Positions 9,186 through 16,568 of a stretch of 64,000 bases of DNA are shown one piece after another. This stretch comes from Endosaccharibacter trunci. GTDB taxonomy: Bacteria > Pseudomonadota > Alphaproteobacteria > Acetobacterales > Acetobacteraceae. The DNA is taken from NCBI GenBank assembly GCA_024515975.1, contig JAMSKV010000013.1:1-64000 (forward strand), given 5' to 3'. The translations under genes and the position numbers were made by a program. The notes under the pieces were generated by a model. It was not told where the DNA came from. It searched no databases and saw only the letters and a program-made list of their open reading frames with translations. Position 1 is the first letter of the stretch. Every line of letters starts with the position of its first letter.

Positions 9186-9398
9186 ATGTCCCGTTTCGTT
9201 TTTTCTGCTCTGACGGCCTGCGCGCTTGCCATGTTGGCCGGTTGCGATGGTGGGCCCTACGATCCGGCCCAGCACCATGCGTTCAGCGATTCCTCGACCG
9301 GAAGCCTGTTGTCCGGCACCGATACCGGCGAGCATGACGGCACGACCGATCCCGCGTTGAGCGCGAACGGAGCCGGCGGCGCACCCGGCGGACGCTGA
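9186..9398 (+). CDS. Small lipoprotein of unknown function
   Basis: 70 residues. Residues 1-19 form a lipoprotein signal peptide with a clear lipobox LAGC (Cys20 would be lipidated). The mature part is short, polar and Gly/Ser/Thr-rich (HHAFSDSSTGSLLSGTDTGEHDG) with no recognisable domain. TTGAGGGG lies upstream of the ATG. It follows the TonB receptor on the same strand by 54 bases and may be co-expressed if the terminator between them leaks. I do not recognise the family. Confidence 0.65.
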   Translation: MSRFVFSALTACALAMLAGCDGGPYDPAQHHAFSDSSTGSLLSGTDTGEHDGTTDPALSANGAGGAPGGR

Positions 9399-9413
9399 AA
9401 CGATGCGGGCGGT

Positions 9414-11315
9414 TCAGCCCGCATCCAGCTCCCGCAACAGCGGCGCCAGTGGCGTCGCATAGTCTTTCCAGAGTCCCACGCCGTCCGCGTTGATCGGACG
9501 CCTGACCTGATCGCGACTGGCCGTTTCGGCCACGCGATCCTGGCGATGGAATGCCTCGCACGCCGGATCGTGCGGCAGGTCCAGGAAGCCCAGCACCCGG
9601 GCCAGCGTGCCGGAAAAATCCTCGATCCAGTCGCCGTGGTTCACGCACAGCATGGGCAGCGGCAGCGTCGTCTGCCAGTGGCGGGCCAGCGTGTTCTGTC
9701 GCGCGATATACCAGCCAAGATCGGCCGGATGGTGCGCGTAGGGATGATGTCCCAGGAAACGCTGCCGGAAGATCGACAGGCCGACATCGCGCGCATCGCG
9801 TTCGCAGAAGATCACCCTTGCGCCGGGCAGAAGCTGCGCGATGAAGGGCAGCAACAGAAGATTGTCCGGCATCTTGTCGAGTACGTAGCGACGGTCGGGC
9901 GCCAGCGTCTTCAGCTCGGCCAAATAACGCTCCGCCGCCGCGCCGAGCGTGTCGCGATCGAGCGCGGCCGCTTTCTGCAACGCCGTGTCGATCGCGTTTT
10001 CCCCCGTCAGGGCCAGCAAGGTCTCGCGCACGGCCAGGCGCTCGCCCGCGCCGTGCACATCGCGATGCGCCGCGAGAATATGCTCCAGCAGCGTGGTGCC
10101 GGTACGCGGCAGCCCGACGATGAAGACCGGCGTCTGGTCGGTGATGCCCGATCCCGCGCCGTTCGGAATGCGCATGATCCCGTCCAGCAACGCCCGATGG
10201 GTTTCGCGCGAGAAGGGCTGCGCGGCGGCCAGCAGGGCGTGTCCCGCTTGCCAATGGGCGAAGGCGGCATCCGGCCGCTTCTGCGCATGATGCCATTCGC
10301 CGAGCAGGAACAAGGCGTCCAGCCGGTCCTCGATCCAGAATCGGCCGCGCTGCATCGCCAGCGTGCCCAGCCAGTTCGCCAGGCTTGGCAACGCCTCGTT
10401 GCGCCCGTCCAGTGCCGCGAGGCGGAACCCGCTCCGCACGAACAGGATCTCGGCCGCGCCTGCATCGCCGGCTTCCCGCCCGAGCAGGGTGCGGGCTTCG
10501 TCGAGACGCTTCGCCGAAATCAGCGCGGCGATCCGGATGGCGCGGGCATAGGGATCGGTCGCCTCGCCCAGAGCGGCCAGGGCTTCGTCGGGCCGGTTGT
10601 TCATCAACAGGCAGGCCGCCCGCACGGCGTCGAGATCGGGTCCGCCCGTCCGCGCGTCTTGCAGCATCGCCAGCGCCGTGACCGGCTCGCCGGACACGTG
10701 CAGCACGCGCGCCAGCAATCCGATCACCTCCGGATCGTTCGGTGAAAGCGACGCGGCCTGTTCCAGCGCGTCGCGTGCGTCAGGGATTCGGTCGAGCATC
10801 AGACAGGCCAGGCCCAACGCCCGCCACGCCGCCGCATCGGGCTCAGCCAGCGAGGCCAGCTCGGCATGACGCAGGACATGGATCGCGTCCGGCAGGGCCG
10901 GGGCCAGCGCCACGGCAGATCGGGCCGATGCGAGCGCCTCCTCCGGACGGTTTGCGGCCAGAAGAGCGCGCGCGCGATGCACGAGCGGAGCGGCATCGTC
11001 CGGCCGCAGCCGCGCCGCCGCGAGCAGCGCCTCGGCTGCGGCGTCGTTACGCCCGGCGGATTGCAGGCCGATGCCGTGCCACAGCGCCGCGACCGGATCG
11101 GCTGGCGCGAGCTGCACGGCGCGGCGCAGATGGCGCAGGCCGCGTTCCGCCTGCCCGACGCGGACCAGCGCCATGCCGCAGCATCGTTGCAGCACTGCAT
11201 CCGACGGGAACTGATGCAGCAGCGCGGCCAGAGCGGGTGCGGCTCGTCCGTAATCGCCGGCCTCGAACGCGGCGAGCGCGTCGTCCTTCTGACGCTGGAG
11301 CGGTTCGGGCGGCAT
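9414..11315 (-). CDS. TPR-repeat sulfotransferase
   Basis: 633 residues. Roughly residues 1-340 are tetratricopeptide repeats (alternating short helices with repeated AALxxG/ALxxxPxxxxA patterns). The C-terminal 270 residues form a sulfotransferase domain with the PAPS 5'-phosphosulfate loop VGLPRTGTTLLEHIL and the second binding region PGARVIFCERDARDVGLSIF. Such proteins transfer sulfuryl groups from PAPS to proteins or glycans; the substrate is unknown. No signal peptide is seen. The gene lies 4 bases downstream of the TylF-like methyltransferase on the same strand, which suggests the two modify the same glycan or metabolite. Confidence 0.85.
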   Translation of the reverse strand: MPPEPLQRQKDDALAAFEAGDYGRAAPALAALLHQFPSDAVLQRCCGMALVRVGQAERGLRHLRRAVQLAPADPVAALWHGIGLQSAGRNDAAAEALLAAARLRPDDAAPLVHRARALLAANRPEEALASARSAVALAPALPDAIHVLRHAELASLAEPDAAAWRALGLACLMLDRIPDARDALEQAASLSPNDPEVIGLLARVLHVSGEPVTALAMLQDARTGGPDLDAVRAACLLMNNRPDEALAALGEATDPYARAIRIAALISAKRLDEARTLLGREAGDAGAAEILFVRSGFRLAALDGRNEALPSLANWLGTLAMQRGRFWIEDRLDALFLLGEWHHAQKRPDAAFAHWQAGHALLAAAQPFSRETHRALLDGIMRIPNGAGSGITDQTPVFIVGLPRTGTTLLEHILAAHRDVHGAGERLAVRETLLALTGENAIDTALQKAAALDRDTLGAAAERYLAELKTLAPDRRYVLDKMPDNLLLLPFIAQLLPGARVIFCERDARDVGLSIFRQRFLGHHPYAHHPADLGWYIARQNTLARHWQTTLPLPMLCVNHGDWIEDFSGTLARVLGFLDLPHDPACEAFHRQDRVAETASRDQVRRPINADGVGLWKDYATPLAPLLRELDAG

Positions 11316-11319
11316 CCCG

Positions 11320-12129
11320 TCAGTGCGCCAGGCGGGTGACCATGACCTGGGACGTCGACAATTCCATCGGCCGCTCCGGCTTGTCGGCCAGGAACTCCTC
11401 GAATGCCTCGCGCACGCCGGCCAGATAGGAGAAATCGTGGCTGATGATCACGCCGCCTGGCAGCATGCGCGGGTAGAAGAATTCGAGGCAGGCGCGCGTG
11501 CCTTCCTTGAGGTCCACGTCCAGATGCACCAGCGAGAATTTGCGGTCGGCGCAGGCGACGTTCTCGCCGGTGAACAGGCCTTTGTGGAAATGCAGGTTGG
11601 GCTGATCGGAGAGATAGGCTTTCACCGCTTCCAGCGAGGCGGCGTAATGGCCGCGACGCATGGAGGTGCGTTCGGAGCGGTCCGGGTCGGGCAGGCCTTC
11701 GAAGGTGTCGAACAGATGCAGCTCGTCCGGCCGGCCGCCCAGGCTGATCAGCTTGGCGGAGCAGCCCTGGAACACGCCGACCTCGGCCATGATTCCGCCC
11801 ACGGCGCGCTGGGCGTGGGCGAGCGCGTGAATGGTGAAGGCTTCGTTGCCGCTGAGCAGGCTTTCGCGTTCGCCGCGCACGCGGCGGATCAGCCGCATCG
11901 GCGCCTTCTGCTTGTGGCCGCCCAGGATGGCGAGCTCCACCTGGGCCAGCGAGCCCACGGTGAGACGGCGCACGGCGCGGCTCTTGGCGAAGAGCTGGTG
12001 AATGATGGCCTGGGCGCTGCGGGTGCGCGCCCGTGTCGGGCTTGCTGCGCGGCTGGACGGGGCCGGAGCAACGAGCATCTGCGCGGACTGGTCAGGAATT
12101 GTCGTCACTCCGATGTCGAACCGAAACAA
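11320..12129 (-). CDS. TylF/macrocin-O-methyltransferase family protein
   Basis: 269 residues. AdoMet-dependent methyltransferase of the TylF class: EVGVFQGCSAKLIS (AdoMet loop), LHLFDTFEGLPDP, LVHLDVDLKEGT and PGGVIISHDFS, where Asp and His residues ligate the metal ion that this class uses. The first about 80 residues are basic and unmatched to the catalytic fold. The family methylates sugar hydroxyls on macrolides or glycans. It is translated just before the TPR-sulfotransferase, so a shared polysaccharide target is plausible but not shown. Confidence 0.8.
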   Translation of the reverse strand: MFRFDIGVTTIPDQSAQMLVAPAPSSRAASPTRARTRSAQAIIHQLFAKSRAVRRLTVGSLAQVELAILGGHKQKAPMRLIRRVRGERESLLSGNEAFTIHALAHAQRAVGGIMAEVGVFQGCSAKLISLGGRPDELHLFDTFEGLPDPDRSERTSMRRGHYAASLEAVKAYLSDQPNLHFHKGLFTGENVACADRKFSLVHLDVDLKEGTRACLEFFYPRMLPGGVIISHDFSYLAGVREAFEEFLADKPERPMELSTSQVMVTRLAH

Positions 12130-12183
12130 CGTAGCAGGCGAAAAAAGTTCGGTCGCCGTCCCGCGTGGCGCGTTACGGTGTTT

Positions 12184-12522
12184 TCAGACGATCACCATGC
12201 CCGGCGGCGGCTGCAGATCCGGCCCTTCGATCTCCAGCACCCAGAGGTCGGGATCGCGCGCCACCTGACGGGCGACATAGGCGTCGGCATCCGCCTCGCT
12301 CACAGGCTCTTCGCCCGTACCGCGGCTCCAGGCCGCTTCGCCGTCGCGGGTGCGCGTCTGGGTGAGGACGGTGGTGCGGCCGGCGCGGTCGCGCAGCACC
12401 AGCAGGATCGCGCCCGCATCCCCGTCGCCCCGACGCAGCACCATGCCGGATCGCCCCGATCCGTTGGCGGTGCGGATCATGGCGCTGGCGCGCAGTCCTG
12501 ATTTCAGCCTGGGTTCGCTCAC
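12184..12522 (-). CDS. DUF1491 family protein
   Basis: 112 residues. The sequence EPRLKSGLRASAMIRT followed by MVLRRGDGDAGAILLVLRDRAG and the acidic end DAYVARQVARDPDLWVLEIE matches the DUF1491 pattern of short alphaproteobacterial proteins; function unknown. I start at the GTG 12522. An AGGAAG seven bases upstream overlaps the TAG stop of the S41 protease gene, indicating translational coupling; the frame remains open upstream but would run through the protease gene in another frame. It is the last gene of the rnr-protease group. Confidence 0.8.
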   Translation of the reverse strand: MSEPRLKSGLRASAMIRTANGSGRSGMVLRRGDGDAGAILLVLRDRAGRTTVLTQTRTRDGEAAWSRGTGEEPVSEADADAYVARQVARDPDLWVLEIEGPDLQPPPGMVIV

Positions 12523-12533
12523 GGGCGGGCTTC

Positions 12534-14231
12534 CTACGGGCCGACGCGACGATCGGGCAATGCCGGCACCAGGGCTGCCCGATAGGCGCCCGGCGTGTCG
12601 AGCAGCGTGCGCGCCGCGTCCAGATCGGCATCGCCGCCGATCGCGGCGGGGCAATGCGACCGCAGCTCGAGGATGCGGGCGGTGGGCAGCGGCGAGCGTG
12701 CCTCGCGTTCGGCCATCACAGCCGCGCGCTGGTCGAACACCCCGTCGCTCAGATCCTGGAGCTGCCGGTCGAGATCGGCCTGGCCGAGCGAGGTGCAGAC
12801 CTGCGGCATCACGCCCAGGCCTTGCAGCGGCCAGCCGAGCGGGGCCAGCACGCGGCTCCAGGTGACGAACAGCTCGCCGCCATCCGGCATCTGGGCGATG
12901 TACTGGACCAGGCCCTTGCCCAGCGTGGAGGAGCCGACGACCACGGCGCGGCGCTGATCGGCGAGGGCGGCGGCCATGATCTCGGCCGCGCTGGCGGTGC
13001 GCCCGTCCACCAGCACCACGATGGGCACGCCGTCTGTCAGGTCGCCGCCCTGCACCGCCCAGACATGGTTCGCCTGGGGGTCGCGGCCCTTCGCGGTGAC
13101 GGCGACGCCGTGGTCGAGCACCAGCGCCACGGAGGTCACGGCCTGTTGCAGGACGCCGCCGCGATTGCCGCGCAGATCGAAGATCAGCCCGTGCAGCTTC
13201 GGCCGGTGCGGATCGGGCTCCATCGCCTGTTCCAAAAACTGGCTGATTTCCTGGGCGGTGTCGGCAGAAAAGGCGGTGACGCGCAGGATGACGATGTCGT
13301 TGTTGCTGAAGGCGAAGACGGTTTCCGGCGGCACCTGCGCGCGGTCGAGCGTGTAACGCGTCTCGTGGCGGCCGTTGGCTTCCGCCAGCACCAGCGTGAT
13401 CTTGCTGCCCGGATCGCCGAGCATCAGGTTGGCGGCATCGGCCGGGGTCATGTCGCGCACCGATTGCCCGTCGATGGAAAGAAGGCGCATGCCGGCGTTG
13501 ATGCCCGCGGTCCAGGCCGGACCGTTGGCGTTCACCGTCGAGACCACGAGCTGCCGTCCCTGCCTGACCAAGGTCAGGCCGGCGCTGGCGGTGCCGCCGA
13601 TGCGGGCGGTGCGGTCGGTTTCCGCCGGGGCCGGCGCCACGTAGCGCGAATACGGGTCGAGATGGTTGAACAGTTCGTCGAAGAAATTCTGGATCACCGC
13701 CTGCTGGCCCGCCTGCTGCACGGCGGGAGAGGCGGTCCATGCGGCCTGGGCCATGCTGGCCATCAGCGCCGCCCAGCCCGCGGCGTCGTCCTCCGCAGGG
13801 CGTGGGGCGGTGAACAACGTACCCTGCGGCGTGGACAGGATCACCTGCTTGGGGGTGCTGCTGACGGTGAGGGCGGGGTCGATCGCGGTGAAGCCGTTCA
13901 GGCCCCAGAGGGTCAGTTCCGCCGCGCTGTGCGGCTCCAGCGTGCGCGGACGCAGCACGGTGAGGGCCGTATCGACCACGCTCTCGGTAAGCGCGCTGTC
14001 GAACGGGGGAGCGGCGTCGGCCGCGCGCGCCTGATCAGGCGCGGCGTACGCCGCCATCAGCAGAACCAGCAGAATCAGTACCAGCGCCATGCGGCGCGCG
14101 CTTCTCCGTCGCCGGTTGGGGCGCTCCCTGGCGCGGATCGGTCGCGGGAGCGCGATCGAGGCCGCCGAGCGCACCACGCCGATCATCCGGCCGGCCCGTT
14201 TGAGCAGGCCGCGCCCCGCCGAAGCGATCAC
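12534..14231 (-). CDS. S41 family C-terminal processing peptidase (CtpA-like) with PDZ domain
   Basis: 565 residues. A basic N-terminus precedes one membrane segment/signal (MALVLILLVLLMAAYA, residues about 48-63), so the enzyme should act in the periplasm. A PDZ domain (AGLTLVRQGRQLVVSTVNANGPAWTAG onward) is followed by the S41 core LHGLIFDLRGNRGGVL. The nucleophile serine lies in DGRTASAAEIMAAAL and the general-base lysine in GSSTLGKGLVQ. The family trims or degrades envelope proteins from the C-terminus. The ATG overlaps the rnr stop by four bases. Confidence 0.88.
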   Translation of the reverse strand: MIASAGRGLLKRAGRMIGVVRSAASIALPRPIRARERPNRRRRSARRMALVLILLVLLMAAYAAPDQARAADAAPPFDSALTESVVDTALTVLRPRTLEPHSAAELTLWGLNGFTAIDPALTVSSTPKQVILSTPQGTLFTAPRPAEDDAAGWAALMASMAQAAWTASPAVQQAGQQAVIQNFFDELFNHLDPYSRYVAPAPAETDRTARIGGTASAGLTLVRQGRQLVVSTVNANGPAWTAGINAGMRLLSIDGQSVRDMTPADAANLMLGDPGSKITLVLAEANGRHETRYTLDRAQVPPETVFAFSNNDIVILRVTAFSADTAQEISQFLEQAMEPDPHRPKLHGLIFDLRGNRGGVLQQAVTSVALVLDHGVAVTAKGRDPQANHVWAVQGGDLTDGVPIVVLVDGRTASAAEIMAAALADQRRAVVVGSSTLGKGLVQYIAQMPDGGELFVTWSRVLAPLGWPLQGLGVMPQVCTSLGQADLDRQLQDLSDGVFDQRAAVMAEREARSPLPTARILELRSHCPAAIGGDADLDAARTLLDTPGAYRAALVPALPDRRVGP

Positions 14232-16540
14232 GAGCGGCGTCCGCGGTGCTGGGAGGGGTTCGGGACCGGGTGGTCGAGGGCGAACAGAAGGCCGCCGGTC
14301 AGCGGGGCCGCCTCGACCAGCCGCACGCCGATGGTGTCGGCCAGGCGATAGGCGCGGCCGGAGATACGTCCGACCAGAGCGCGTGCGGATTCGTCATGCA
14401 TCCAGAATTCGCCGGCATCATCGTCGGGGGAGGAAAGGGACGCGATCGGCACCAGCCCCGTGGCGCCGCTCTCGGGCAATGTGACGAATAGCCCGAACCG
14501 GGTCACGCCCGAAATGCGCGCCGAGAAGCCTACGCCGATTTTGTCTGCCATGTGTGCAGCGATGTAACGGTCCACCGCATCGCGTTCGGCCAGAGCGGCG
14601 CGCCGCTCCGTGGCGGTGATGTGTTCGCCCGCGTCTTCCAGCGCCGCCGGATCGGCCGGACCGCCGGAATCATCGCCCAGGCGGAGACCCGCGATCAAAG
14701 CGCGATGCACGCAAAGATCGGCATAGCGCCGGATCGGGCTGGTGAAATGCGCATACTGGGCCAGGGCCAGACCGAAATGCCCCTGGTTCTCCGGGCTGTA
14801 CTCGGCCTGCGACTGGGCGCGCAGCACGCATTCGTTGACGAGCGGCGCGTCCGGCGTGTCGGCAACCTTGCGCAGGATCGCGTCCAGATCGGCAGGGCGC
14901 AGCGCGCCCGCTGGTTTCAGGGACAGGCCGAGCGTGTCGAGAACGTCGCGCAGTGCCTCGATCTTCTCCGGCGAGGGCGGGGCGTGGACACGGTAGAGCA
15001 ACGGCTGCCGCAGCCGCTCCAGTTCCAGCGCCGCCGCGACATTGGCCACCACCATGAACTCCTCGATCAGCCTGTGGCTGTCGAGGCGCGCCCGCGGCAG
15101 GATGGCGCGCACGGCGCCGTTCTCGATGACCACCTTGCGTTCGGGCAGGTCGAGATCGAGCGTGCCGCGCCGATCGCGTGCGCCCTGCAGGGCGGCGAAG
15201 GCGCCGTAGAGGCTGTCCAGCAGACCGTCCGGCAGTGGAACCGGCAGCGGCGCCGTGCCATCCCGCGCATCCTGCACCTGTTCATAGGTGAGGCGTGCGG
15301 TGCTTTGCATCAACCCGCGGCCGAAGCGATGCGCATGCCGCGCGCCGTCCGCGGCGATGCGGATCTCCGCGAACAGGCAGCCGCGCGGTTCGCCGGGCTT
15401 GAGCGAGCACCAGCCGTTGGACAGGGCTTCCGGTAGCATCGGCACGACGCGGTCGGGGAAATAGACCGAGTTGCCGCGCAGGCGGGCTTCGCGATCGAGC
15501 GGCGTGCCAGGGCGGACGTAGTGGGCGACGTCGGCGATGGCGACCACGAGGCGCCAGCCGCCCGGATGGTCCGGGTCGGGCTCTGCGAACACTGCGTCGT
15601 CGAAATCGCGCGCGTCCTCGCCGTCGATGGTGACCAGCGGTATCGCGCGCAGATCGGTGCGGTCGCCGAGCGGGATCGGACTGGCTTCCTCCGCTGCCGC
15701 GAGGCATTCGGGCGGAAACTCGTGCGGAATGTCGTGGGTGTGGATGCAGATCAGGCTGACGGAGCGGGCGTCGCCGAGCATGCCGAGGCGCTCCACCACG
15801 CGCACCGGCTTGAGCCCGGCGTTCATCTGCGGCAGGGGCTCTGCGAGAACGATCTCGCCTTCCTCCGCGCCGCCGGTTTCGCCATCCGGCACAGACCACT
15901 CCGCCTTGTTGCGCTTGTCCGTGGGGACGATGCGCCCGGCTTCGGGAATGCGGCCGCGCCGGTAGGGTTCCGACTCCGCCGCGACCGGGCGGAACTGCCC
16001 GAGCACGCGTCCCGGGCGGGATTCGAGCCGCTTCAGCGTGCGGCCCTCGTAGCGGCCGGTGCCGATCGGCTTCAGACGCGCCAGAACACGCTGGCCCGGC
16101 GCCAGAGCGGGGCGGCCGCGCAGTTCGGGATGCATGAAGATCACCGGCGCCGCGCCGGGGCCGGTCCAGTCCAGGGGGCGGGCCACCGCGTCGCCATCCG
16201 CATCGGTGCCGGTGACCACCACCACCGCCTGTTCCGGCAGGCGGCCGGGCGACAGGAAGCGCTTGTTGCCGGCGCGGGCGAGTTCGCCGTCGCGCTCGAG
16301 GGTTTTCAGCAACTCGCGTAAGGCGATCCTGTGCTCGGGACCCAGTCCGAATTCGCGCGCGACCTCGCGCTTGCCGACGCGGCCCGGCGTGCGGGCGGCG
16401 AAGCGGCGGACATCCTCGCGCGACGGCATGGTCCCGCGCCTCCGGCCGGGCGGCGCACCGTCCGGGGGCGCTGCGCCCGCTTCCTCGGGCGCGGTTGCGC
16501 CGTCGGTCTTCGGCGTATCGTCCCCGTTCTGGTCCGACAC
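14228..16540 (-). CDS. rnr: Ribonuclease R
   Basis: 770 residues. A 3'-5' exoribonuclease that degrades structured RNA in the cytoplasm. It has an N-terminal winged-helix region (VGKREVAREFGLGPEHR), cold-shock folds, and the RNB catalytic domain with IDGEDARDFDDAV, whose aspartates bind magnesium. A C-terminal S1 domain (GFSARISGVTRFGLFVTLPESGATGLVPIASL) follows. The first about 35 residues are Pro/Ala/Gly-rich and probably disordered. The gene lies 28 bases downstream of topA and overlaps the protease gene by four bases. Confidence 0.94.
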   Translation of the reverse strand: MSDQNGDDTPKTDGATAPEEAGAAPPDGAPPGRRRGTMPSREDVRRFAARTPGRVGKREVAREFGLGPEHRIALRELLKTLERDGELARAGNKRFLSPGRLPEQAVVVVTGTDADGDAVARPLDWTGPGAAPVIFMHPELRGRPALAPGQRVLARLKPIGTGRYEGRTLKRLESRPGRVLGQFRPVAAESEPYRRGRIPEAGRIVPTDKRNKAEWSVPDGETGGAEEGEIVLAEPLPQMNAGLKPVRVVERLGMLGDARSVSLICIHTHDIPHEFPPECLAAAEEASPIPLGDRTDLRAIPLVTIDGEDARDFDDAVFAEPDPDHPGGWRLVVAIADVAHYVRPGTPLDREARLRGNSVYFPDRVVPMLPEALSNGWCSLKPGEPRGCLFAEIRIAADGARHAHRFGRGLMQSTARLTYEQVQDARDGTAPLPVPLPDGLLDSLYGAFAALQGARDRRGTLDLDLPERKVVIENGAVRAILPRARLDSHRLIEEFMVVANVAAALELERLRQPLLYRVHAPPSPEKIEALRDVLDTLGLSLKPAGALRPADLDAILRKVADTPDAPLVNECVLRAQSQAEYSPENQGHFGLALAQYAHFTSPIRRYADLCVHRALIAGLRLGDDSGGPADPAALEDAGEHITATERRAALAERDAVDRYIAAHMADKIGVGFSARISGVTRFGLFVTLPESGATGLVPIASLSSPDDDAGEFWMHDESARALVGRISGRAYRLADTIGVRLVEAAPLTGGLLFALDHPVPNPSQHRGRRS

Positions 16541-16568
16541 GATCAGCCGTTCACCGCGCCGGGTGGGA

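Noticed and set aside
12654-14351. Plus-strand frame of 565 codons opposite the S41 protease
   Set aside because: Antisense shadow with Gly/Arg/His-rich sequence; the protease has catalytic Ser and Lys motifs and couples to rnr.
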